A stretch of 40,759 nt of DNA from an uncultured Pelagibacteraceae bacterium. Its GTDB lineage: Bacteria; Pseudomonadota; Alphaproteobacteria; Pelagibacterales; Pelagibacteraceae. The notes under the pieces were generated by a model. The model did not search any database and was not told the DNA's origin. It saw nothing but the letters and a program-made list of their open reading frames with translations. The position numbers and the translations under genes are program-made. The stretch lies in contig CACEEJ010000009.1 of assembly GCA_902558545.1 (NCBI GenBank), forward strand, positions 1-40,759, read 5' to 3'. Each line of letters opens with the position of its first letter. Positions within the stretch are counted from its first letter, which is position 1. Of the stretch, positions 32,288 to 40,634 are shown in pieces.

Positions 32288-33650
32288 TTTTAATTTTGTT
32301 TTTAATTAACCACAAACAAATTAATGATGGTATCACCATTATAGTCGTTAAAACAAAAAATGTTCCCCAATCTCCGTTTAACCAGTCAACTAGAGCTCCT
32401 GAAGATGAAGCTAAAGTAGTACGACCAGCAGTACCAATTGAAGCAAGCAATGCATATTGTGTGGCTGTATAAGTTCTATCAACTAGTAATGATATAAATG
32501 CAACAAATGCTACAGTTGCAAAAGCTGCTGTGATATCATCAGCTATAACCGCAATTGCAAATAAAATTTCTGATTTTCCAGTCCATGCTAAAACTGCAAA
32601 TAAAAGATTGGTTATAGCCATTAACCCACCAGCAAAGAACATAGTTTTAACTGTCCCAGCTCTCATAGCCATTATTCCACCCAATAAAGTAAATACAACT
32701 GTTGTTATCCAGCCAAGTCCTTTTGAATAAATTGCAATTTGACCTTTGGAGAATCCAATTTCTTTATAAAAAACAATAGACATTCTTCCCATAAATGCCT
32801 CACCTATTTTAAATAAAAAAACAAATCCTAAAATTCCAGCTGCAATAGCAAAACCATTTTTTTTAAAAAAACTAATAATAGGTCCGCCTATAGTTCCAGT
32901 TATATATGCGATAAAATTTGTAATTATATTGCTTGATCCAAGTTTTCCTTCAATTAATTTATCTGTTTCTCTTTGTTTTGCTTGTCTATTTGTCTCTATA
33001 GGTTCATGAACAAACATTAATCCTATATTCATTAAAATTATTAAAATACCTAAAATTAAAAAAGTAGCTTGCCAGTAGTCGGCTACGCCTAGGTTTTCAA
33101 AAAATTCTGCTGTGAATAAAGCAACAACTCCACCTAATTTATAACCTGTCCACCAACCAACAACAGCCATGGCTGCGCCCGCAGCCATTGATTTCCCTTC
33201 ATTTTCATTTATCTGTTCAATTCTTAATGCATCTACAGTTATATCTTGGGTTGCTGATGCGATAGCAATAATTAAACCTACAGTAATTAATAATGCCAAA
33301 TTTTCAGTAGGATTAATCACACTCCAAACAACAAGACTTAACAAAATAATTAATTGCATCAAAACTATCCATCCTCTTCTATGACCTAATTTTTTTGTTA
33401 GTATTGGAATTTGAATTCTATCTATAATGGGAGCCCACAAATAATTGAAAGCATATACCCCAAAAATTAAACCTGCCCATCCAATTGTTGATCTACTAAG
33501 ACCTTCTTCTTTAAGCCAAAGACTCAAGCTACTTGCAATCAATACCCATGGGAAACCACTTATTGCACCCAATAAAAGAATTCTTACCATTCGAATATCT
33601 TTATAAACCGCAAGGGAATCAAGCCATGTTTGTTTCTTTGTTTCAGACAT
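32274..33650 (-). CDS. ampG: AmpG-type muropeptide permease, MFS
   Basis: Inner-membrane major facilitator protein; AmpG imports anhydro-muropeptides released by cell-wall turnover. The start is set at ATG 33650 (MSETKKQTW), 2 bp after the trkH stop; a TTG five codons upstream would overlap trkH. The 458 residues have about twelve hydrophobic helices and an N-terminal signature similar to AmpG: GFPWVLIASSLSLWLKEEG, STIGWAGL, YLWAPIIDR and HRRGWIV. It is followed in overlap by a cytoplasmic NlpC/P60 peptidase, which supports a muropeptide substrate. Another substrate within the AmpG-like MFS group remains possible. Confidence 0.82.
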   Translation of the reverse strand: MSETKKQTWLDSLAVYKDIRMVRILLLGAISGFPWVLIASSLSLWLKEEGLSRSTIGWAGLIFGVYAFNYLWAPIIDRIQIPILTKKLGHRRGWIVLMQLIILLSLVVWSVINPTENLALLITVGLIIAIASATQDITVDALRIEQINENEGKSMAAGAAMAVVGWWTGYKLGGVVALFTAEFFENLGVADYWQATFLILGILIILMNIGLMFVHEPIETNRQAKQRETDKLIEGKLGSSNIITNFIAYITGTIGGPIISFFKKNGFAIAAGILGFVFLFKIGEAFMGRMSIVFYKEIGFSKGQIAIYSKGLGWITTVVFTLLGGIMAMRAGTVKTMFFAGGLMAITNLLFAVLAWTGKSEILFAIAVIADDITAAFATVAFVAFISLLVDRTYTATQYALLASIGTAGRTTLASSSGALVDWLNGDWGTFFVLTTIMVIPSLICLWLIKNKIKIGAK

Positions 33651-33652
33651 AA

Positions 33653-35092
33653 TTAATTTCTCCAAAAAGATGGTAAGAACAATACTAATATTGCAAACAA
33701 CTCAAGTCTACCTAAAATCATACCTACAGTTAAGATCCATTTAGAAATATCGGGCAAAGATGAAAAATCCCCATTAGGTCCTATTATAGGACCTAAACCA
33801 GGACCAACATTTGATATTGATGTTGCCGCTCCAGAGATAGCAGTTATAAAATCAAGACCAGTTAATGATAATAATGCAGCTAAAATAAAAAAAATAACAA
33901 AGTAAAAATAAATAAATGAAATTATTGATGCAATAAATTTATCATCAACAGATCCTTGATCATATTTAATTACAAATATTCCCTTTGGATATATTATTTT
34001 TTTTAATTGATTTAATATAAATAAATATAGAATTTGAATTCTAAAAATTTTGACTCCACAAGTAGTTGATCCAGCACAGCCCCCAATAAACATTAATGCA
34101 AGAAATATTGTTATAGGAAAACTTCCCCAACCATCGAATTCAGCATTTACATAACCTGTTCCAGTCAATATTGAAATCGTATTAAAAAAAATAGATCTTA
34201 AACTAAAGTTTCCGTTATTATTAAATAATAAATAAATTGATAATATAATAATGCTTATAATTATTATTTTAATAAATGTTCTGATTTGAATATCGTTTAA
34301 AAATATTTTTTTATTACCACTAATAAATTTAATATATGCAATAAATGGAATACTTCCTAAAATTATAAAAATCATCGATGATATTTCTATAAGAACACTG
34401 TCAAAATATCCGATAGATTGATTATAATTAGAAAATCCACCTGTAGCTATGGTTGTCATAGAATGAGTTAAACTATCAAATTTTCCCATTCCAAATATCC
34501 AATATGATAATGCACAAATAGCAGTTAGGCCTGAATAAATATAAATAAGTCTTAAAGCTATTTCTTTTGATTTAGGAAGAATTTTTTCAGATGAGTCGTT
34601 GCTAGAAATTTTAAATAATTGCATACCACCAACATTCATAATAGGCATCAGGGTAATTGCCATAACAATTATACCAATACCCCCCAACCATTGAAGTATT
34701 GCTCTCCATAATAGAATACCTTTTGGTGTATTCTCTAAGTCAGAAATAATTGTTGATCCAGTTGTTGTAATACCAGACATACTTTCAAAAAAAGCATCAG
34801 TAATTGAAAGTTCAATAGTCGAAAATATAAATGGTAAAGATCCAAAAATAGCAATACTTAACCATGACAAGGCAGTTAATAAAAATGCTTGTTGCAAATT
34901 TAATTTTTTATCGTGGTCTAGATTTGAAAGAAAAAATAATGATCCAAAAATTATAGTAACAATAGATGCACCAAAAAATGATGAATCTATTTCTGAATAA
35001 ATAAATTGAGCAATTATAGGGATGAACATTGAGATCCCTAAAATTATTTGCAAAATTCCTAGTGTAAAAAAAACAGTTTTATAATTAGACAT
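33653..35092 (-). CDS. trkH: Trk-type potassium uptake protein TrkH
   Basis: Membrane subunit of the Trk/Ktr potassium transporter. 479 residues with multiple helices and all four pore-loop filter segments recognisable: SGITTTGST (106-113 region), IATGGFSNYN, GGCAGSTTCGVKIFR and SNVGPGLG. The usual partner TrkA is not in this window. The gene starts a minus-strand set trkH-ampG-NlpC/P60 with 2-bp and overlapping junctions; a 91-bp AT-rich gap with no convincing promoter separates it from the divergent lysyl-tRNA synthetase gene. Confidence 0.94.
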   Translation of the reverse strand: MSNYKTVFFTLGILQIILGISMFIPIIAQFIYSEIDSSFFGASIVTIIFGSLFFLSNLDHDKKLNLQQAFLLTALSWLSIAIFGSLPFIFSTIELSITDAFFESMSGITTTGSTIISDLENTPKGILLWRAILQWLGGIGIIVMAITLMPIMNVGGMQLFKISSNDSSEKILPKSKEIALRLIYIYSGLTAICALSYWIFGMGKFDSLTHSMTTIATGGFSNYNQSIGYFDSVLIEISSMIFIILGSIPFIAYIKFISGNKKIFLNDIQIRTFIKIIIISIIILSIYLLFNNNGNFSLRSIFFNTISILTGTGYVNAEFDGWGSFPITIFLALMFIGGCAGSTTCGVKIFRIQILYLFILNQLKKIIYPKGIFVIKYDQGSVDDKFIASIISFIYFYFVIFFILAALLSLTGLDFITAISGAATSISNVGPGLGPIIGPNGDFSSLPDISKWILTVGMILGRLELFAILVLFLPSFWRN

Positions 35093-35183
35093 TTTGAAAG
35101 AACATTATTTTATGGTAAATAAATTTCAACTCTATAAGAATTAATAAAATCGCCAATTTAAGATTTTTATAAAAGATATATTC

Positions 35184-36746
35184 GTGATTAAAAAAGAAAT
35201 TTTAGACAAAACAAGTGCTTGGCCTTTCGTTGAAGCAAAAAAAATGCTTCGTGAGAGAAAATCATTTATTGATAAAAAAGGTAAAATTACTCTTCAAACA
35301 GGATATGGCCCAAGTGGCCTTCCTCATATTGGAACATTTGGAGAAGTTGCAAGGACCTCAATGATGGTTAATGCTTTAAAGCAACTTACAGATTTACCAG
35401 CAGAAATAATTACTTTCTCTGATGATATGGATGGTCTAAGAAAAGTTCCTGATAATGTTCCTAATCAGGAATTACTAAATAAAAATCTACATAAACCATT
35501 AACACAAGTTCCAGATCCATTTGAAAAATTTGCTAGTTTTGGAGAACATAATAATGAAATGTTAAAAGATTTTTTAAATAGTTTTAATTTTAAATACAGT
35601 TTTAAAAGCTCAACATCTTTATACAAAGGTGGTTTTTTCAACCCAACTTTAAAAATTATTTTAGAAAATTATGATGGTATAATGAATATTATACTTCCAA
35701 CTTTAGGCAAAGAACGTCAACAAACGTACTGTCCTTTTTTACCTATTTGTCCAGATACAGGTCATGTTCTCGAAATTCCAGTTATAGAAATTGATAAAAA
35801 AAATTCTAAAATAATTTTTGATAATAAGGGTAAAAAATTAGAATCTAGTATTTTGGATGGAAATTGTAAATTACAATGGAAAGTTGATTGGGCAATGAGA
35901 TGGTATGCTCTAGATATAGATTTTGAAATGTATGGAAAAGACCTTATTGAGAGTGCAATTTTATCAACTAAAATTATAAATTTAATTGGTAAAAAACATC
36001 CGTCTGGATTTGCTTATGAATTATTTCTTGATGAAAAGGGTGAAAAAATTTCAAAATCTAAAGGAAATGGTATTACCATCGACCAGTGGTTAAAATATGC
36101 CTCACCTGAAAGCTTATCTTTATACATGTATCAAAATCCAAAAAGAGCTAAAAAACTTTATAATGAAATAGTGCCAAAAGCTGTAGATGAGTACCTTGAT
36201 AATATTGAAAAATCAAAAAAACAAACAGAACAACAATTGGTAATGAATCCTGTTTGGCATGTTCATAATGGCAATATTCCAAATGAAGAAATGATTATGT
36301 CTTTTTCTATGTTGTTGAATTTAGTTGAGACAAGTAATGCTGATAACAAAGATTTATTATGGAAGTTTGTTAAAAAATATAAATCTAATATTCATGAAAA
36401 AAACTTTCCAATTTTTGATGGACTAGTTGGTTATGCAATCAAGTATTTTAATGATGTTATTAAGGCTCAAAAAAAATATAAAAATCCATCTGAAAATGAA
36501 AAATTAGCTCTACAAGCTTTAGTTAAAACTTTAGAACAATGTAATGATCAGATGTCTCCTGAGGATATACAAACATTAATATATTCAACAGGTAAAGAGA
36601 ATGGGTATGCAGAAAACTTAAGAGATTGGTTTAAATTAATTTATGAAGTGGTATTTGGAGATGAAAATGGACCTAGAATGGGTTTTTTTATAAGTTTTTT
36701 CGGTGTTAACGAAACAAGAGAGTTGATAATAAGTAAATTGAAATAA
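35184..36746 (+). CDS. lysK: Lysyl-tRNA synthetase, class I
   Basis: Charges tRNA-Lys. This is the class I (archaeal-type) enzyme, unrelated in fold to class II LysS of E. coli. The 520 residues show the HIGH-type motif PHIG (47-50, in GYGPSGLPHIGTFGE) and the KMSKS-type motif KISKS (288-292), with a helical C-terminal anticodon-binding part. Class I LysRS is usual in alphaproteobacteria. The start is GTG at 35184 in front of IKKEILDKTSAWPF; no nearer ATG fits, and no strong ribosome-binding sequence is seen. Its stop overlaps pyrD (TAATG). Confidence 0.94.
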   Translation: MIKKEILDKTSAWPFVEAKKMLRERKSFIDKKGKITLQTGYGPSGLPHIGTFGEVARTSMMVNALKQLTDLPAEIITFSDDMDGLRKVPDNVPNQELLNKNLHKPLTQVPDPFEKFASFGEHNNEMLKDFLNSFNFKYSFKSSTSLYKGGFFNPTLKIILENYDGIMNIILPTLGKERQQTYCPFLPICPDTGHVLEIPVIEIDKKNSKIIFDNKGKKLESSILDGNCKLQWKVDWAMRWYALDIDFEMYGKDLIESAILSTKIINLIGKKHPSGFAYELFLDEKGEKISKSKGNGITIDQWLKYASPESLSLYMYQNPKRAKKLYNEIVPKAVDEYLDNIEKSKKQTEQQLVMNPVWHVHNGNIPNEEMIMSFSMLLNLVETSNADNKDLLWKFVKKYKSNIHEKNFPIFDGLVGYAIKYFNDVIKAQKKYKNPSENEKLALQALVKTLEQCNDQMSPEDIQTLIYSTGKENGYAENLRDWFKLIYEVVFGDENGPRMGFFISFFGVNETRELIISKLK

Positions 36747-37798
36747 TGTATTCAAATTTAAGATCATTAATATTTAAAATAGATCCTGAAAGAGCACATT
36801 TTTTAGCAATTCAATCACTCAAACTTAATTTAGTTTCAAATATATTTGATGAAAACAAAAATGATCCTATTTTAAAAACAAAATTATTTAATCAAAATCT
36901 TGACAATCCCATAGGTATTGCAGCAGGTTTTGATAAGAATGCCGAGGTATACAACCCTTTATTTAAGTTAGGGTTTGGATTTGTTGAAGTAGGTACGGTT
37001 ACACCATTAAAACAATATGGGAATGAAAAACCAAGGGTGTTTAGATTGGTAGAAGATCAAGCATTAATTAATAGGTTAGGTTTTAACAACCATGGATCAG
37101 ATACAATATTAAACAGAATAAAATCTAATAAAAAACTAGGTGTACTAGGTATAAACGTAGGTCCAAACAAAAATTCTAATGATAGATTGAATGATTATCT
37201 AATTGGATTAGAAAAATTTTCTGAAGTTGCAGATTATATTACAATTAATATTTCTTCACCAAATACTGAAAATCTTAGAAATTTTCATGAAGAAAATAAA
37301 TTAAAAGAGTTATTGAAATCTGTCTCAGAGAAAAAAAAACAATTAAAAACTGAAATTCCTATAGCTGTAAAGATTTCACCAGACATAAATGAAAATCAAA
37401 TTGAATTAATTTCAGAAATACTTTTAGAAAATGAAATAAGCGCAATAATAATTTCAAACACATCCGAAGCTTCTCGGGAAACACTACAAAATATACAGAG
37501 ACATCAAAAAGGTGGTTTATCTGGAAAACCTATTGAAAAAAAATCAAATCTTTTAATAAGTAAATTCTACAAATTAATTAAAGGTAAAATTAAAATAATT
37601 GGAGTGGGCGGCGTTGACTCAGGTAAAGCAGCTTATGATAAGTTTTTATTAGGAGCAGATTATGTTCAGTTGTATACCGGCATGGTATTTCAAGGACCTA
37701 ATATTGCTGGCATGATTAAAAAAGACTTAAAAGAATTACTAATAAGAGATGGTGTCAAAAATTTCACAGAAATTGTTGGAAATAAAACTGTTTCTTAA
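36746..37798 (+). CDS. pyrD: Dihydroorotate dehydrogenase (quinone), class 2
   Basis: Fourth step of pyrimidine synthesis; membrane-associated FMN enzyme that reduces quinone. The 350 residues have the class 2 N-terminal helix ([14 protein letters not shown]), [37 protein letters not shown], the catalytic-serine segment [11 protein letters not shown] (169-179 region), and [29 protein letters not shown] for FMN phosphate. It overlaps the lysyl-tRNA synthetase stop by one base. The rpmB promoter begins 11 bp after its stop. Confidence 0.97.
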   Translation: MYSNLRSLIFKIDPERAHFLAIQSLKLNLVSNIFDENKNDPILKTKLFNQNLDNPIGIAAGFDKNAEVYNPLFKLGFGFVEVGTVTPLKQYGNEKPRVFRLVEDQALINRLGFNNHGSDTILNRIKSNKKLGVLGINVGPNKNSNDRLNDYLIGLEKFSEVADYITINISSPNTENLRNFHEENKLKELLKSVSEKKKQLKTEIPIAVKISPDINENQIELISEILLENEISAIIISNTSEASRETLQNIQRHQKGGLSGKPIEKKSNLLISKFYKLIKGKIKIIGVGGVDSGKAAYDKFLLGADYVQLYTGMVFQGPNIAGMIKKDLKELLIRDGVKNFTEIVGNKTVS

Positions 37799-37809
37799 AT
37801 GTATTAAAC

Positions 37810-37838
37810 TTGACGCATTCAATATCTCCCCTTATATA
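37810..37838 (+). promoter_or_regulatory. Predicted sigma-70 promoter of rpmB
   Basis: TTGACG (37810-37815), 17 bp, then TATATA (37833-37838). The -10 box ends only 12 bp before the rpmB ATG, so the mRNA would have a leader of about 4-7 nt. Strong pattern match; the start point is inferred. Confidence 0.65.
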
Positions 37839-37850
37839 GGCACTGTTATT

Positions 37851-38162
37851 ATGTCAAAAAAATGCGAACTTACCGGTAAAATTCCTATGAAAGGTCATAA
37901 TGTTAGTCATGCTAACAACAAGACTAAAAGAAGATTTTTACCTAATCTTAAAAAAGTAAAATTTACAAGTGAGCTTACCGGAAGAAGTTTAAAACTTACT
38001 GTAAGCAATTCAGGTGTAAGGTCAGTTGATAAAAAAGGTAGTTTTGATGAATTTTTAAAAACTGTAAAAAATAAAAATTTATCTCCAAGATTAAAAAAGT
38101 TAAAAAAAGTAGTTTTAATTAAATCCCCTTTTAAAAAGAAACCTGTAGCTAAATCAGCTTAA
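37851..38162 (+). CDS. rpmB: Large ribosomal subunit protein L28
   Basis: L28 (bL28) of the 50S subunit. The true start is ATG 37851: [20 protein letters not shown] is the standard N-terminus. The frame is open further upstream to 37749, inside pyrD, but that extension overlaps the promoter and does not look like L28. The 103 residues continue with [15 protein letters not shown] and the basic C-terminus, somewhat longer than the 78 residues of E. coli. The stop overlaps the following ATG (TAATG). No ribosome-binding sequence precedes the start. Confidence 0.96.
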   Translation: MSKKCELTGKIPMKGHNVSHANNKTKRRFLPNLKKVKFTSELTGRSLKLTVSNSGVRSVDKKGSFDEFLKTVKNKNLSPRLKKLKKVVLIKSPFKKKPVAKSA

Positions 38163-38716
38163 TGAACAAATTATTTATCACCCTGTCTATAATGATGGGG
38201 GTTGTTGTATTATCTTCTAATTATTTAGTTCAGTTTCCAATAAACTATTTTGGATTAAATGAGATTCTAACTTACGGAGCTTTTAGTTATCCAATAGCTT
38301 TTTTAATAACAGATTTAGCGAATAGGTCGTATGGAAAATTATTAGCAAGACAAATTGTATATTTGGGCTTTTTAATAGGAATTATATTTACATTGATATT
38401 CTCAACTGATTTTGCAGATTTAATCTCTGTTAGAATTGCAATTGGATCAGGGGTTGCTTTTATCACCGCCCAATTGTTAGACATTCAAATTTTTGATCGA
38501 TTAAGAAAAAAAGAGTGGTTTGTTGCACCACTTACTTCATCTTTGATTGGATCAACAGTCGACACATTTTTATTTTTCTCAATATCATTTTATGCAACAG
38601 GGGTACCTTGGGTTACTTTATCTCTTGGAGATTTAGCGGTAAAAATTTTAGTTGCTATAATAATGTTGATACCATTCAGAATGTTATTGAAAATTATTAA
38701 ACCAATTAAAGTTTAA
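38162..38716 (+). CDS. YhhQ/VUT-family membrane protein, probable queuosine-precursor transporter
   Basis: 184 residues with about six hydrophobic helices. Segments AFSYPIAFLITDLANRSYG, LLARQIVYLGFLIG, AQLLDIQIFDRLRKK and SSLIGSTVDTFLFF match the VUT (YhhQ) family, which in E. coli takes up preQ0/preQ1 for queuosine. The assignment to the family is good; the substrate here is inferred. It is read from the rpmB transcript (ATG overlaps the rpmB stop), and its end overlaps the convergent ureohydrolase by four bases. No other queuosine gene is nearby. Confidence 0.85.
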   Translation: MNKLFITLSIMMGVVVLSSNYLVQFPINYFGLNEILTYGAFSYPIAFLITDLANRSYGKLLARQIVYLGFLIGIIFTLIFSTDFADLISVRIAIGSGVAFITAQLLDIQIFDRLRKKEWFVAPLTSSLIGSTVDTFLFFSISFYATGVPWVTLSLGDLAVKILVAIIMLIPFRMLLKIIKPIKV

Positions 38717-39588
38717 TATAAAAATTTATAAGACAAAATTTTATAAGCTAATTTTGCAACAAGAAAATTATACGAATTAAATCCTTTAATTGGAGATAGT
38801 TCATTAATATCTGCACCAACAATTTTCGAATTCTTAGCTGCAATTCTTATTATATCCAATGTTTCATCCCACAAAAGTCCTCCCGGTTCAGGTGTACCAG
38901 TTGCAGGCATAATGCTTGAATCAAGTCCATCTACATCAAATGTAAGATAAACAGTTTTGTTTTTAATTAGTTTTTTAAATTTAGACAAATTCCATTTTTT
39001 TTTATCTTTTGCCCAAAATATATTTATTCTTGAAGAATTTTTTTTTAAAAATGGAATTTCACTTTCTGAGATATTTCTTATACCAAATGAAATTAAAGAA
39101 ACATTTTTATAATCCAGACATCTTCTAATTGCTGAGGCATGTGAAAATTTTTCTCCATTATAGCTTTGACGTAAATCTGCATGGGCATCAAAATGTAAGA
39201 GGCAAATATTTTTATATTTTTTAGTAAAAGGAACAATACATCCAGGGGTTATTGAATGTTCTCCACCTAAAGTCATTGGAAAAAGTTTTTTATCTAAAAT
39301 CTCTTTATTAATTTTTGAGATTTTATTGAGGGCTTTTTTAATATTTTTGTCTATTTTAAATGGTTTTAAAGTTTTAATACCTATTTTCTTATAAGGTTCG
39401 CAGTTAAGCTCTTCATCATATAGCTCAACTTGATGAGATGCTTTTATAATTTCTTTAGGTCCATTTCTTGTTCCTCCTCCATAACTGACAGTTTTTTCTA
39501 ATCCAAATGGAACAATTACAGCTTTTTCTTTAAAGCTAAACTTATTATCAATTCCTAAAAATCCGTTTTTATTTAAGAGATATTTCAA
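38713..39588 (-). CDS. speB: Agmatinase-family ureohydrolase
   Basis: Binuclear-manganese hydrolase that frees urea from a guanidino compound, for agmatinase yielding putrescine. The 291 residues contain every metal ligand of the family: H111 (GGEHS), D134/H136/D138 (FDAHADLR) and D218/D220 (TFDVDGLDSS). The GTPEPGGLLW segment is typical of the agmatinase-like branch. Guanidinobutyrase or aminopropylagmatine ureohydrolase activity is also possible. The start appears to be TTG at 39588, 2 bp after the upstream gene's stop; a TGA lies three codons before it. Last gene of the polyamine cassette. Confidence 0.85.
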   Translation of the reverse strand: MKYLLNKNGFLGIDNKFSFKEKAVIVPFGLEKTVSYGGGTRNGPKEIIKASHQVELYDEELNCEPYKKIGIKTLKPFKIDKNIKKALNKISKINKEILDKKLFPMTLGGEHSITPGCIVPFTKKYKNICLLHFDAHADLRQSYNGEKFSHASAIRRCLDYKNVSLISFGIRNISESEIPFLKKNSSRINIFWAKDKKKWNLSKFKKLIKNKTVYLTFDVDGLDSSIMPATGTPEPGGLLWDETLDIIRIAAKNSKIVGADINELSPIKGFNSYNFLVAKLAYKILSYKFLY

Positions 39589-39590
39589 TT

Positions 39591-40634
39591 TTATTCAAAA
39601 ATTTTTGTAAAGTTTTTTCTTGTTCTATTTTTCCACTCACCTTTATGATAAGCATCACTAGCAATTAATGGCAAAACACTAGTTGCCTCTGCAAATACCA
39701 TCTGTTCTTTTGTAATATCTACTTTTCCCCACGAGCTTGCTTCTTTTAATGTAGAGCTACTACAAGCACCGTCTCTACTATCAGCAACAGTAATTTGAAC
39801 AGCATATTTGTGCATATCTACATCTCTTCCTAATAGTTCAGCACAAATAACAGTATCTTGAATGAAGTTCTTAGGCACACCACCACCAATCATAAATAAT
39901 CCAGAACCTTTAGATTTGATTTTAATTTCTGTTAGTTCTCTAAATTCTCTTACTGAGTCTATTGTCATATGTTTTTTTGGATTTTGTTCTTGGTGCATAA
40001 CTAACCCAAATCCTGCACTTGAGTCAGTAAAAGCAGGGCAGAAGATAGGAACATTGTTGTCAAAAGCGGTTTCAATTAAAGAGTCTTTTTTCTTTGAGTT
40101 ATTTTTTAAATATTTTCCCATTTCATAAATGAACTCCCTTGAAGTATAACTTCTCGCTTCTAAGCTATTTGCGATTTCACATATTATTTTATCACACATT
40201 TGAAGTTCTTCTTCATCTATGTAGGTATCATAAATTCTATCTATATAGTTATTCCTAAGCTCAGTATCATCTTGAAATTGTGAACCTTGATAATGTTTAA
40301 AACCAAGAGCTTCAAAAAAATCCATATCCACTATGGAGGCTCCTGTTGCAACGATTGCGTCTACCATATTATATTTAACTAAATCTTTATAAATATTCAT
40401 ACATCCAGCCGCCGAAGTAGAGCCTGCTAGAGTAAGGAAAATTGTACAATCTTTATCTTTAAGCATCTCGTTATAAATATTAGCTGCATTTGCTGTTTCT
40501 CTAGAAACAAAGGACATTTTTTCCATTGAGGATATAATTTTTCTACTATCAAAAGAAGTTATATCGATATGCTCAACAGGATCTTTTAAGAAATCTCTTT
40601 TACTGTTATGACCTGGATTTTTTTGATTAGACAT
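39591..40634 (-). CDS. Deoxyhypusine synthase-like enzyme (probable aminobutyl transferase)
   Basis: 347 residues of the deoxyhypusine synthase family. Visible are GSTSAAGCMNIYKDLV, VATGASIVDMDFFEALG, and the segment around the catalytic lysine, GGGVPKNF, with K255 aligned to the active lysine of eukaryotic DHS. SSWGKV and VFAEATSVLPLIASDAYH in the C-terminal part are also family segments. Eukaryotic and archaeal DHS uses NAD to move the aminobutyl group of spermidine to the eIF5A precursor. Bacteria have no eIF5A with hypusine, so a free polyamine is the likely acceptor, with homospermidine a plausible product; this is inference. Its ATG overlaps the upstream decarboxylase stop. Confidence 0.85.
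   Translation of the reverse strand: MSNQKNPGHNSKRDFLKDPVEHIDITSFDSRKIISSMEKMSFVSRETANAANIYNEMLKDKDCTIFLTLAGSTSAAGCMNIYKDLVKYNMVDAIVATGASIVDMDFFEALGFKHYQGSQFQDDTELRNNYIDRIYDTYIDEEELQMCDKIICEIANSLEARSYTSREFIYEMGKYLKNNSKKKDSLIETAFDNNVPIFCPAFTDSSAGFGLVMHQEQNPKKHMTIDSVREFRELTEIKIKSKGSGLFMIGGGVPKNFIQDTVICAELLGRDVDMHKYAVQITVADSRDGACSSSTLKEASSWGKVDITKEQMVFAEATSVLPLIASDAYHKGEWKNRTRKNFTKIFE

Noticed and set aside
35093-35183. Search for promoters and a leader element in the divergent trkH/lysyl-tRNA synthetase gap.
   Set aside because: Several TTGAAA- and TATA-like hexamers occur, but none has acceptable spacing on either strand, and there is no structured element such as a T-box.
37749-37850. An upstream extension of the L28 reading frame into pyrD (34 extra codons).
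   Set aside because: It overlaps pyrD and the rpmB promoter, does not resemble L28, and the standard L28 N-terminus begins at ATG 37851.
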